From assembly GCF_019059575.1 (NCBI RefSeq), contig NW_024881587.1, positions 651,001 through 715,000 on the forward strand: a stretch of 64,000 nt of DNA, given 5' to 3'. Position numbers and translations under genes: made by a program. A model generated the notes under the pieces. The model saw only the letters and a program-made list of their open reading frames with translations. It did no database searches and was not told the origin of the DNA. Source of the stretch: Amphibalanus amphitrite (Eukaryota > Arthropoda > Thecostraca > Balanomorpha > Balanidae). Below are positions 1 through 11,010 of this stretch, piece by piece (within the stretch, counting starts at the first letter, position 1; every line of letters starts with the position of its first letter).

Positions 1-982
1 CCTAAACGCTGAAGGCAGCACTGTTATCACGGACATCCGCAGGTGCGGATCCGGATAAAACCAGTCCTGGCCGGTCGGGCGGCGGAAATGGGGCAAATGT
101 CACGGTGTGCGGGTCGACATGGCGGCGGAGCTTGGTGGAAAATGCGGTGTGGCAATCCGACCGTGCTATCCGTACTACCCACAGCGCGGTCAGACTCACA
201 TTACGCAGTGTGGCACCTGAGCGAGCCTATGCAATACCTATCCATACCGCATAAAAACATTTGACCTGCGAGTTCCAAGGGCTTGGCATTATCCCCTTAA
301 TTTTTGGGGGAAGCTTTAAGAAATTTAAAACTATGAATGCCCAGAACAATTGGACAACACATTCTACATGTTGCACACACCACAGGTTTATCTTAATTGA
401 TACCGTCGGTAGGCACTGGCGCAGTGTTCCAGCATTACCGCCGAGTTATCTTTTTAGTTGAGGTTTATTTGCCATTGGGTCTACAGCGCAGGGATAATTC
501 TATCTCGCACTCCTCTGAGATGCAGAGATAAGAATTTGTTGTCTCTGTATCCCTCTGAGATGCAAAGATAAGGTCTCTAAGGTTCATAGCTTCATAGCCA
601 AAAATCAAGAGTTCAAGTAATGATACACAAATAATGGTTGTTTGTGTATGAAAGTTATGAAATTAATTTAAAGCAAACTATACTTTTTATATTTTGCATA
701 GGTGAATACATTTAAATATATTTAATTAATTAAGAAGAAACCTCAACATAGAAAGATATAGGCTTCTTCATGGCTCGCTCATGGAAGATATCTTTTCCTC
801 GCGTGTTACAGAAAAACCTCGCTCCTTCGTCGCTCGGTTGTGTTAAATCGTAATGAACCGTTCGTGGCAAGAATAGTTGATCTTTCCCCGCCCGGGAAAA
901 GACAACTTATTTATTCTAATTATATCTATTATCTATATTATATATCAACTAATAGAGTGTAAGAAATAAGATTATGCAAAAT
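1..982. other. No gene recognised
   Basis: Mixed-composition DNA without a convincing coding exon; the reading frames are short and match no family I recognise. The segment near 500-580 carries two related copies of a CCTCTGAGATGCA motif. From about 600 to 980 the base composition becomes strongly A+T-rich. No RNA gene seen. Confidence 0.5.
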
Positions 983-1120
983 ATGCATGGGTCTGCCGGG
1001 AAGATGAAAATCATCAGCACTCAAGCCTTCTCTTAACTCGGGACCTTCGCTCCCTCGTGAAAAGATGAAAAAAAAACACTCGTGCTGATAACTTTTCATC
1101 TTGTCGGCAGACCCATACAT
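983..1120. repeat. Short hairpin MITE-like inverted repeat
   Basis: The two ends are reverse complements over roughly 40 bases with a few mismatches. The left end begins ATGCATGGGTCTGCCGG and the right end finishes CGGCAGACCCATACAT. The interior is about 60 bases, so the whole unit could fold into one hairpin. It encodes nothing. No target duplication is clear because the flanks are A+T-rich. Confidence 0.6.
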
Positions 1121-1129
1121 AATGTATAT

Positions 1130-1345
1130 GTATATATGGAGAGGGCTCCGAGGGGCCCAGTGGCAAAGCCTCAGGCCCGAAGGGCCCTTTTATAACCAAT
1201 GAAGAGAGCCCAGAGGGCCCTAGCGGCAAGGTCTCAGGCCCGAAAGGCCCCCGCGAACCCAGTGGAGTGCCCCGAGGGGCCCTTACGCTACTTTTATTGT
1301 ACCCCTTACCGTACTTATGACACCGCGATGGGGCCCTTTCGGGTT
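1130..1345. repeat. Degenerate GC-rich tandem repeat
   Basis: Three or more imperfect copies of a roughly 65-base unit containing AGGGCCC, GGCAAG/GGCAAAG, TCAGGCCCGAA and GGGCCC motifs, directly before the long TA microsatellite. Open reading frames across it are a by-product of low complexity. Confidence 0.55.
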
Positions 1346-1362
1346 CCAGCTTGGCTACGCCC

Positions 1363-2285
<923 letters not shown>

Positions 2286-2500
2286 TACAGTCTGTCTTAA
2301 AAGTACCGCGCAAAGTGACGGTGGATCCATCGAGCCTGACTGAGGAAAGGCCTGCTAAATTTGGGTCACCGAAGCAATTGACATCCTCGTCCATTCCCTA
2401 GGTCAATTGGTCGGTGACTTTCAAATTAAAGCAGGCTCTTTCTCGGTCAGGCTTGATGGATCCACCGCCACTTTGCGCGGTACTTTTAAGACAGACTGTA
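2286..2500. repeat. Long hairpin (inverted-repeat element)
   Basis: A near-perfect inverted repeat: arms of about 90 bases separated by a loop of about 35 bases. The left arm starts TACAGTCTGTCTTAAAAG and the right arm ends CTTTTAAGACAGACTGTA, with few mismatches between. It resembles a foldback MITE. It lies downstream of the presequence exon on that gene's strand, so if transcribed it would form a long double-stranded stem. Confidence 0.75.
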
Positions 2501-3052
2501 CATGAATAGGACAACTTTTACTATAATAAACAATTTTGAAGGTCATGAACTAATAATTTAAAATGATAATTGATATGATTATTACACGATCAAATGCAAG
2601 AAGATAAAATACAACTAATAAATTAATGTTATACACTATAGACACAGATAACGAAGCAATTTCAATAGTTCTAAAAATAGCACTGCTAAAGCCGAATGTT
2701 TAACGTTATTCCGCCCACAAAGACCGAGAACAATGAAGTATAGGTAATGCGAGGCTGAAGAATTAAACGGTCAATAAACGTCAATAACGTATACACCTGA
2801 ATAAACCATTAGTTTAATTTATACCACAGGACAGGCCCGCGTCTTTACGAGATGCAGCATTTGGGCATTACAATCAAACCTCTCTATTCCCCTCACGTCG
2901 ACCAATAATAACACACAAAAATTAAATGACTGTGATAGCAGTGTTCCTAGTTATGCATGAACGAAAAAGCAGCCCCACCAAAAGCCGATTAGATTAAAAC
3001 CGTCATTGCTGCTTGAATACTGAAAAAAAGTTGTTAGTTTGCCCAAACTGAC
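2501..3052. other. A+T-rich segment, possible intron 1 of minus-strand gene
   Basis: No exon recognised. If the splice donor at 3052-3047 is used, this is the beginning of intron 1 of the minus-strand gene whose first exon lies immediately to the right. No acceptor followed by a recognisable exon was found, so the rest of that gene may lie left of the window. Confidence 0.3.
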
Positions 3053-3286
3053 CTTTTTCCATGACGCCGTGGAGAAGAGTCGGGCGCCAGAGCCGATGCG
3101 GGGTTGCGCCCGCAGCAGGTAGGCGGTCGAGGCGGCGGTCGGGGCGGCGGCGGCCCGCAGCAGTGCCGTCCGGCTGGTCTGAGTCTGTGCCAGCAGCGGG
3201 TTACCGACAGCGGGTGCCGGCTGGCCGATCCGACTCAGCAGGCCCGCCGAGGGACTGAGGCTGCGGAGGCGGGTTGACGAGGACAT
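3053..3286 (-). CDS. First exon of a mitochondrially targeted protein (partial)
   Basis: The minus-strand ATG at 3286-3284 opens 78 codons ending at a plausible splice donor (AAG|GTCAGT, phase 0). The peptide is rich in Ser, Ala, Leu and Arg and nearly lacks acidic residues. It ends ARLFSTASWKK, which looks like a mitochondrial transit peptide with an R-x-F/S cleavage region. It sits at the edge of a CpG-rich block, as a first exon would. Without splicing the frame continues to a stop at 2951 (111 residues), but that extension looks like intron. The mature protein is not visible, so the gene cannot be named. Confidence 0.4.
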
Positions 3287-4160
3287 GGCTGGGCCGATGT
3301 TGCCTGCGCGGCGTGCCGAGCTCGAATGCCGCGCTCCTGAGGCCGACCGGCGCTGCTCGGGGTGGACCGGCGCGCGCGCCGCTCTCGGCGGGGCGCAGCT
3401 GATGCAAGTCGGCCGACGGCGAGCTCAGACGGCTCGTCGGTGTCGGCGGGTCGGGTCGACGGGAGTCGGGCGGCGGCTGACGGCGACTCTGCAGCGCTGG
3501 CGTGTCCTCCTCGGGGGCTCCACCCTGCTGTTGCACCTGTCTGGTCTGTTGGGGCCGATCCGGCGCTCGGCAGCGGACGCCTATCCGAGGTCGAAGTTGT
3601 CCTGTCGTCGGCCCAGCGAGAACAGGCCGGGAGTCAGGCTAGCGCTGCCCACTCGCAGGAGTCCAGGCATCAGAGTGGTGGCGGAGCGGCTGTTCACGGT
3701 AGCGGAGCGCGGGCAGCAGTGGCCGCGTCGAGCCGGTGCCCAGGTAGTCACCGCACCGGCCGCTCCCTCGGGGCACGCTGGCCGCCTGACGGGTTCTTCG
3801 CCGGTAGTTTTCCATTCTTACCGGCGAGCGTCTACCAGCGCGCGGCAGTAGTTTTCCACAGGAGCCTTTATCGGCTTTCCTATCGTCTCTTTCCTCCGTA
3901 AGACGAACAACACCTCGCGGGAGGGTGCGATAACTATCAGCGCCGGCGCCGGGACAGCGGCGGCCGGCCGGCGCCCCCTGACCCCGCCCCGGTGGACCCT
4001 GTCCCCGCGGTATTGTGAGGCTGTTAGTGTTTCCAGGAGATCGGAATCCCGGTGTGCGTCGGTATGCGTTACGGCATAATGGCGTCTGTCCGCGCAACAT
4101 TACGGCGGCTGCACGAGCCCTGAGTGGCGGCCGGCGGCGCTCACTAACCGGCCCGCTGCA
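3060..4160. promoter_or_regulatory. CpG-rich block, likely promoter region
   Basis: About 1.1 kb of very high G+C with unsuppressed CpG, sharply different from the A+T-rich flanks. It covers the presequence exon and about 0.9 kb upstream of its ATG (minus strand). Long frames on both strands here reflect composition. The function as a promoter is inferred from composition and position only. Confidence 0.45.
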
Positions 4161-4840
4161 CGCTAAACGATCGCAGGTTGCAGCGTATATCTATAACCAC
4201 AAACGAGAGTAGGTCACGGCATAGGCCCTTTAGCCAGTGGGATAAATAGCACTCTCGTTAGAATTAATGTGATTTTGCTCATTTAAAAACATATTTGCAT
4301 TAAACTGATGAGTGAAAACATCAGATGCCGTGAAACTGATCGATCAAAAGGCTTCGAGGCGTTAATAGTTTGTTAAACGTCTAGTACGTTTACCAGTAAC
4401 CATTTTGCTAAAAAGTACGCTATACGCTAAATTATTTGTAAAACATCTGCGTTTCAACTTTCAAGCGTAAAAAGTAAAACGTTTTTAAGTCATACGTTCA
4501 CCAGCTTGATTAAAGAAAGAGCGGTTTTAAGGCTCATGATTATATATATAACTGCAATGAAAACCCTAAGCCTCATAGGCCTCATACTAATAGAAAATAA
4601 GACAACTGTTTCGTGCATAGCACATCGTCAGGTCTGAACCCCTGAAAGTGACCAGCGCACACTGCAAAGCTGTCACAGCGATTAAGTCAACATGCCCATC
4701 TACGATCACTCTCAGTCATGCCTGCTATGCCAGCGAAACAGCTGTGGGTGCCTGCTTTGCCGGGAACATTTCTCTGAGGTGCATGGTGATGGCGCTCTTA
4801 ATACCCCTGAACTCCTTCTGTCGTGGAAAGTCAAACTCAG
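4161..4840. other. Intergenic, nothing recognised
   Basis: No gene or RNA recognised. The stretch 4250-4600 is A+T-rich with many AAACGT/ACGTTT motifs. Confidence 0.4.
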
Positions 4841-4841
4841 T

Positions 4842-5004
4842 GGCGGATCCAGGGGGGATGGGCATTTGCCCCCCCCCCCCCAAACGGCATAATTTTAACA
4901 TTACGCCTATGGACGAGGCATGGAAAGAATCGATAAATTGTTATGGGTTGCCGCCCCCCCCCCCAAAAAAAACTCTGAGCTGGATCCGCCTCTGGTCAAC
5001 CGCT
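4842..5004. mobile_element. Short MITE with C-run interior, ends GGCGGATCCAG
   Basis: The left end GGCGGATCCAG is matched by CTGGATCCGCC at the right end. Inside each end is a run of 11-12 C. The interior carries a core of about 40 bases (TTTTAACATTA, GCCTATGG, GCATGGAAAG) that recurs at about 26.4, 31.3, 33.6 and 37.35 kb inside elements with other ends. Non-coding. Confidence 0.6.
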
Positions 5005-5813
5005 GCTCCAGTGCGGTTCTTTTTTAGCGGGTTGGATCATGGATGCCACATTTTGAATGGGGAGGTGTCACTGCGGACTTCGAAACTCCCAAGTGGCTTT
5101 ATTAAGCGGAGTCCGTGGATTTATTAAGCGGATTTTTTACCTACGGGTATCTATGGAGAAAATCCGTGAACAGCTCAAGCGGCCACAATAAGCGGCTGGG
5201 TAATTATCCGTTGATTCATTAAGCGGATTCCACTGTTATCAACAATTTGTTAAACGTCTAATAGGTTAAACGGCTCAGACGATTATAGATTGGTGAGCGT
5301 CTACTTTAAACCGTTTATTGAACCGGTTACCTTATGGATACCTACTAACCGCTTAACTCATTCAGAGAGTATTCAGACATAAGTATATTGTGAGTGTCGA
5401 ATGAGTGAAATAAGATGGGTAAGCGATATTGGGTACTGCGAATGCCGAATTACCTACTCGTTCAATTTCTTCGTTGATGTGCATTCATCCACAGACTTCT
5501 CTATATATATATAAGAGAAGTCTGTGATTCATCCAACAGACCGCAGTCAGACACCCTGCAAGGATGCGAAGGATGATTGAAATGAAGGAATGTGATTTTG
5601 AATCGCTATGTGTTAATGAGTTATTGCGTTACGGGATGAAATAATTAAACCGACCGTGAATACAATGACTGGTTAGGCGTCTCTCCTCGCCGTTTAGAGT
5701 AGTTCGCTTTCCTGTAATTCGTTTTTTGAAATGGATTTATGATTTTTTTTATGATCGAAATGATCAGAAAATAAAATAAAACCTTTTTTATAAAAAGGAT
5801 TATTACGGAGCGA
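5005..5813. other. Intergenic DNA with a small perfect hairpin
   Basis: No gene recognised. At 5491-5526 the sequence CACAGACTTCTC is followed by a TA run and then GAGAAGTCTGTG, giving a perfect 12-base-pair stem. The motif AAGCGGAT/TTAAGCGG recurs between 5100 and 5230, suggesting a decayed short tandem repeat. Confidence 0.45.
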
Positions 5814-6408
5814 GCGAAGCGAGCGTAGTCTTTCCTTAGATTAACGGAAACTTCTGAGTATGAGCGGCCGGCCGGCCGGCCGGCCGGCCGTGGTCACGAT
5901 TCTGCGACGCTTATATCTCAGCAGCCACTAGACCGAACGTGCAAAACGAAGAGGTGTCACTTTTGTAATTGTTGCAATATCTCGGTAACTACTTGGCCGA
6001 TTGCGCTGAAAGTTGGCATGTAGGTAGACACCCACTACTTAGGCAATACATATCCATGTGCCAGAATTGGGGTGCTCCTGCACGTGCGCACGTGCAAGGG
6101 TCGATTCCAGATCTCGAGAACAGCTGGACCGATGGCGCTCAAATTTGGCACATGGTTAGGGACCGGTTAGTAGGGTACCGTGTAAAAGTCAGTTGGGACC
6201 CATTTTGCACGTGCGCACGTGCAGGGTGCCGCTTCCAGATCTCGAGAACGGCTGGGCCGATTGTGCTAAAATTTGGCACATCGCTAGAGACCGGTTAGTA
6301 GGGTGCCGTGCACAAGTCAGCTGGAGGTACCCCGTCAAAATTTCGCACGTGCAAGGCTCACCCTCTCGCTCGCTCCGTTAGTCGCCCCCAAAAGGCGTTA
6401 TACTGGTT
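5814..6408 (+). repeat. E-box palindrome repeat, copy 1
   Basis: Starts ACGGAGCGAGCGAAGCGAGC and ends with the inverted theme CTCGCTCGCTCCGTTAG followed by a GGCG-type tail. Near the start is a run of GGCC. The body contains tandem units of about 127 bases. Each unit begins with the self-complementary sequence GCACGTGCGCACGTGC (6080-6097 and 6206-6223), followed by a conserved CCAGATCTCGAGAACGGCTGG-like stretch. Some frames stay open through the repeats, but frames are not conserved between copies, so I treat it as non-coding. Confidence 0.7.
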
Positions 6409-6469
6409 TTATATATTTTCATATAGGAAGAACTTACCTATATAAAATAATGTTTGACGCGGAACCTTA

Positions 6470-6800
6470 TAACTTATTAGGCGCATTGGCCAATCATATT
6501 GCGTAATTCAAAACCTACACATGCTGCGCTGGCTGTAAGAAGCATGCTGATTAGCTGACAATGACGTGGCTGCATTCCTCAGCAAGGCACGCAATGGTGC
6601 CTTGCTAGAGGAATACGCGCATAGAGAAATAAGCCGGGAATGCATTCCTCTACAAGGCACTCTTTACGGAACGAGAAATAGAATATATTTGTCTAGGGTG
6701 ATCGTTGGGCCGTAGAAGCTCCTGATTTGTGCTCGTCTCAGCTCAAGCTACGAAACTCCTATTCCAGCACAAAACCCCATGCTAAAAGTGAACTAACCAA
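6470..6800 (+). repeat. Dispersed repeat shared with 12.11-12.35 kb
   Basis: Contains TTGGCCAATCATATT, a CTAGGGTGATCGTTGGGCC stretch and CTGATTTGT..TCGTCTCAGCTCA. The same order recurs at about 12110-12350 with divergence. In both places it lies close to copies of the E-box palindrome repeat, so it may be part of one larger element. No coding capacity. Confidence 0.5.
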
Positions 6801-6814
6801 AAGTGAACTATGTC

Positions 6815-8419
6815 CTTTGACCTGTGACCTACTTTCCGAGACCATGTTTGGCCGGAATCGCGATTCGGTGTATGTCGGCTCGCATTAGCCGCGCGTTTGC
6901 AAGCTTTTCGTGGTTTCAAACGTTCAAACATGTGATTTGATGTTGCTCCCATGCATTAGCCCTCGCCGGCACAGGCTATTTTGCGTCCTTCGACGGCACA
7001 AGGGTACGACGGGAAGGGTACGTTGGTACGACCCCCCCCCCCCGCTCGCGTTTGGCCCCTGATTGAGCTAGAGCTTCGCGGAAAAAAACGAGCGTGCTGC
7101 CCGTCACGAGAGGAAGCCGATATCCAATTTTAAGGTTCTAGGTCATCGAGTGACCTTACAGGTCAGGTTAATGACCCGAAAATCGGGAAAATCGGGACCT
7201 GTTGGAAAGTCGTAAAGTGTGGCTGCTATGGGGTTTTCCGGGGTGCTGATCACGAATATCGTGTTAGTTTTGATCAGAGATGATGTCTTTAAGCATTTAG
7301 ACCAGGTCGGGTCAGGTCAGGTCAGGTCAACCGGTAGGGGTCGTGACGGGTAGGTATTCGTAATATGTGTCAACCGCCTCTGACAGCTTCGTAACATGTT
7401 ACGAAGGCACTAAAACTACTTCGTAAATGTTCAAATGGTTGCTAAATTCGAAATCAGCTCCAACAACTTGCCTAGAAACATGTAAAACTCGAAAAAGTGA
7501 GCCGAGGTCACCAAAGGTCAATGACCTGACCTGACCTGACCTTCAAGTGACCTTGACATCCACCCTAATGCATGGGAGCAACATCAAATCACAGGCTAAT
7601 GCGAGGCGACATACGCCGAATCGCGATTCCGGCCAAACATGGTCTCGGAAAGTAGGTCACAGGTCATTTGGGTCAGGGTCACGAAATTTTTAGGGTAGGT
7701 GTAAAATTGATCAATGCGAGAGTACTGAAAGTTTTGTCGCGATCGGCCGCTTTTTACGAGAGTTATTTGCGAAAAACCTTAGGGGGGGGGGGGGTTCAGG
7801 GTTGCATCAACCCCCCCCCCCCCTGTGCCGGCGAGGGTTAGGGTGGATGTCAAGGTCACCTGAAGGTCAGGTCAGGTCATTGACCTTTGGTGACCTCGGT
7901 TCACTTTTTCGAGTTTTACATGTTTCTAGGCTAGTTTTTGGAGCTGAGTTCGAATTTAGCAGCCATTTGAACATTTACGAAGTAGTTTTGGTGCCTTCGT
8001 AACATGTTACGAAGCTGTCAGAGGCGGTTGACACGTACTACGAATACCCGTCACGACCCCTACCGGTAAACCTGACCTGACCTGATCCGACCTGGTCAAA
8101 ATGCTTAAAGACATCATCTGTGGTCACAAATAACACGATATTCATGATCAGCACCCCGGAAAACCCCATAGCAGCCACACTTTACGACTTTCTAACAGGT
8201 CCCGATTTTCCCGACTTTTGGGTCATTGACCTGACCTGGAAGGCCAACCGATGACCTAGGACCTTAAAAATGGGTATCATCGGCTTCCTTTCGTGACGGG
8301 CAACACGCTCGTTTTTTTTTCCACGAAGCTCTAGCTCGATCAGGGGCCAAACGCGAGGGGGGGGGTACCAACCCCCCTTGTGCCGTCGAAGGACGCCAAA
8401 TGGCCTGTGCCGGCGAGGG
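6815..8419. mobile_element. TTAN-family element, left-truncated, interrupted by a sister copy
   Basis: The right end is CCGGCGAGGG followed by TTAT at 8420. The left terminus is missing; similarity to sister copies starts near 6815. The element is interrupted at 6956-6959. Removing 6960-7841 restores a continuous copy reading CCCATGCATTAGGGTGG, exactly the sequence present (reverse complement) at about 7565-7585 in the inserted sister copy. The interior holds many GGTCA/TGACC tracts. Non-coding. Confidence 0.75.
6956..7841. mobile_element. Complete TTAN-family element with TTAG target duplication
   Basis: Flanked by TTAG at 6956-6959 and 7838-7841. The left terminus is CCCTCGCCGGCACAGG and the right is CCTGTGCCGGCGAGGG, a perfect 16-base terminal inverted repeat. 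A C run (about 7030-7043) and a G run/C run pair near 7777-7823 could form hairpins near the ends. The interior is about 880 bases with GGTCA tracts and a palindromic CGTAACATGTTACG. No transposase. Confidence 0.85.
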
Positions 8420-8423
8420 TTAT

Positions 8424-8904
8424 ATTTCGCAAGCATCAGCTGATATTTCCGCTATCTTTGTCAAATGTTTCCGACAACCCAGCCACATGGCTGATGCGTG
8501 CGCACTGCGCCCGGTATCTGCCGCCGGGCCGGGCCTCTCGCAGCCCGTGGCGCCACGCCACTGGGGGCCGGGCAGGGTCTCCCCGCCTATACCTGCCCGT
8601 GACCGGCGCTGCACGTGTCGAGCGCGCCGCACTCGGCCCTGTTACCACCGCGCCGCGCACCTGGGTGACGTCAGCGCTCAGCTGGGCGCGCCATGGGCCG
8701 GTCACCGGTCAGGCCGGCATGTGACTGACGCGTGCAAACCGTGCAGCCGGCAGGCCGAGGTCCGAGAACCACGGGCTGCGAGGCGCCGCCGCCGGCTGTG
8801 GCCCAGGGAAATCGGGTGGTCAAAGCCACCACCATTATCCAGGCTGTGTGCGAGTCTCCACCCGGATAATCGATGTTTATTTATTGCAGGTCGTGAAAGC
8901 ATAC
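8424..8904. other. CpG-rich block, no gene recognised
   Basis: From about 8480 to 8800 G+C and CpG are high on an otherwise ordinary background, resembling an unassigned promoter or an exonic fragment. Overlapping frames exist on both strands but none matches a family I know. No splice structure could be supported. Confidence 0.3.
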
Positions 8905-8908
8905 CTTT

Positions 8909-9323
8909 TTCAACCCGCGCGGGGCTGGGGTCTCCAGCCGAACGCGCGGGGCTGGGGGGTGGGGGTTAATTTTACCCCCCCCCCCTGTTATCTCCCGAAC
9001 TAATGGTCCGATTTGGAAAATTCAAACGCCAATCGAAAGATCTCATCACGAACAACTTAAAACATGTACGTAATTTAAAGTTTGAGGTCAAGGTCAGGTC
9101 AAGGGTACAAATTGCAAGTTTCTACAGTATCGGCCTTGCACCGTAGTTGCCGAAGAATGGAGTCATGGACTGAGACTGATTGCCCAAAACGTGTTCTTAG
9201 GCTACCAAGACAATATTCGTTGCATACAATATCATTCAGAGGTCAAGGTCAAGGTCAGGTCAGGTCAGGTCACCAAAAACAAAATGTAGAAAAGGGCATG
9301 TGCGACACATGTTTTATGGGTAA
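8909..9323. mobile_element. Truncated TTAN-family element
   Basis: The left end contains AACCCGCGCGGGGCTGGGG, followed by a G run, TTAATTTTA and a C run, then text shared with the 48-49 kb copies (CTCCCGAACTAATGG, GGAAAATTCAAACG). It has an AGGTCAAGGTCAGGTCAGG tract near 9240. It ends abruptly where the next E-box palindrome repeat begins, so that repeat probably inserted into it. Confidence 0.55.
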
Positions 9324-10046
9324 TTACGAGCGAGCGAGCGCAGCGAGCGAAGTGAGTCTTTTTACGGAGCGAGCGAAGTGAGCGTAGTCTTTCCTTAGAT
9401 TAACAGAAATTTCTGAGTATGAGCGGCCGGCCGGCCGGCCGTGCGGACGCTTTTGCGAGGCTTATATCTCAGCAACCACTTGACCGATTTACATGCGGTA
9501 AGTTTTGTAGGGTAGATTCATTCCTTCTACCAAGTATTGGACTATTCCCGATGCATGTGGGTGACCCCTTATGCACGTGCCACGTGCAAAACGAAGAGGT
9601 GTCAGTTTTATAATTGTTGCAATATCTCGGTAACTACTTGGCCGATTGCGCTGAAAGTTGGCATGTAGGTAGGCACCCACTAAGCACTACATATCCATGT
9701 GCCAGAGTTGGGGTGCTGCTGCACGTGCGCACGTGCAGGGGTCGTTTCCAGATCTCGAGAACGGCTCGACCGATTGCGCTCAAATTTGGTACACAGTTAG
9801 GGACCGTTTAGTAGGGTGCCGTACACAAGTCAGTTGGGACCCATTTTGCACGTGCGCACGTGCACGGTACCGCTTCCAGATCTCGAGAACGGCTGGGCCG
9901 ATTGTGCTAAAATTTGACACATCGCTAGAGACCGGTTAGTAGGGTGCCGTGCACAAGTCACTTGGAGGTACCCTTTCGAAATTTCGCACGTGCAAGGCTC
10001 ACCCTCTCGCTCGCTCCGTTAGTCGCCCCAAAAGGCGTTATACTGG
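9324..10046 (+). repeat. E-box palindrome repeat, copy 2 (fullest)
   Basis: Starts with GAGCGAGCG motifs, then a GGCC run at about 9424-9440. It shows the same order as copy 1: TATATCTCAGCAACC, ATCTCGGTAACTACT, CTGCACGTGCGCACGTGCAG (9719-9738), a second palindrome at about 9847-9864, a third half-copy near 9986, and CTCGCTCGCTCCGTTAG at the end. The paired GAGC/GCTC motifs act as short inverted termini. Confidence 0.7.
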
Positions 10047-10049
10047 TCA

Positions 10050-10265
10050 ATATAACGGAAAAATCTCAGTATGAGCGGCCCGGCCCGGCCCGGCCTGTAA
10101 CGCTTTTGAGAGGCTTATATCTCAGCAACCGCTGCACCGATTGGCCTGCGGTCTTTTTTGTTGGGTAGCCCCATCCCTTCTACCCCGTAATTGACTACTT
10201 TTGATCATGGGCGCCGCCACCGGGGGGGACGGGGGGGACGCGTCCCCCCCACTCTCAGAATGGAA
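10050..10265 (+). repeat. Fragment of E-box palindrome repeat plus G/C hairpin insert
   Basis: 10050-10200 matches the beginning of the 13.2-kb copy (AATATAACGGAAAAATCTCA, CGGCCCGG run, CTTATATCTCAGCAACCGCT) and then stops. From 10205 a GGGCGCCGCCACC motif is followed by alternating G and C runs, a hairpin-prone insert related to the small GGGCGTCGCCAC element at 33.55 kb. Confidence 0.5.
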
Positions 10266-10290
10266 GGGGGACGTCCCCCCCAAACTCATT

Positions 10291-10842
10291 ACGGAGCGAG
10301 CGAAGCGAGCGTAGTCTTTCGGAAAATTTCTGAATTCTGAGTATGAGCGGCCGGCCGTGGTCGTGCTTTTGCGAGACTTATATCTCAGGAACCACTTGAC
10401 TGATTTACATGCGGTAATTTTTGTAGGGTAGCTTCATTCCTTCTAACAAGTATTGAACTATTCTCGATGCATGTGGGTGACCCATTATGCACCTGCCACG
10501 TGAAAAACGAAGAGGTCAGTTTTGTAACAATTATAATATATCGGTAACATACTGGGCCGATTGCGCTGAAAGTTGGCATGTAGGTAGGCACCCACTAGGC
10601 AATGCATATCCTTGACTATGTGCCACAGTTGGGGGTTGCTGCTGCACGTGCGCACATGCAGGGGTCGATTCCAGATCTCGAGAACGGCTGACCCGATTAT
10701 GCTGAAAGTTGACACATGGTTAGGGAGTAGGGACCGGTGGTGCAGTGCACAAGTTGGTTGGAGGTACCCCCTCGCAATTTCGTACGTGCAAGGCCCACCC
10801 CTCGCTCGCTCCGTTGGTCGCCCCAAAAGGCGTTTTACTGGT
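10291..10842 (+). repeat. E-box palindrome repeat, copy 3
   Basis: Starts ACGGAGCGAGCGAAGCGAGC as copy 1 does and ends CTCGCTCGCTCCGTTGG. Only one near-palindrome (GCACGTGCGCACATGC, about 10643) remains and one internal unit is missing, so this copy is shortened and decayed. Confidence 0.65.
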
Positions 10843-10861
10843 TGTTTTCCTACTCGAAATT

Positions 10862-11010
10862 TGATTAGGCCCTTCGGTCCAATGAGACCATTTCAGAGCG
10901 GGAAGGATGAAAGAATCAGTGGGAGACATTGGTCTGGGCAGCCACGCCAGTGAGCCACTTGGGCTGAACCCGACCAATTGAACAGGCAGCCCAGCCCACT
11001 GGCACTCACT
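10862..11010 (-). mobile_element. SINE-like retroelement end, minus orientation
   Basis: Matches, in reverse, the segment at 37625-37780: AGGCCCTT, AGACCATT, GGAAGGATG, GGAGACATTGG and GGGCTGA blocks in the same order. The 37.7-kb copy ends in an (AAAAC)n tail, which sets the orientation. Probably the 3' end of a non-LTR retroelement or a SINE. Confidence 0.45.

Noticed and set aside
3285..3901. Overlapping 180-codon plus frames in the CpG-rich block
   Set aside because: Arg/Ala/Gly-rich frames on both strands from base composition; no recognised domain or splice structure.
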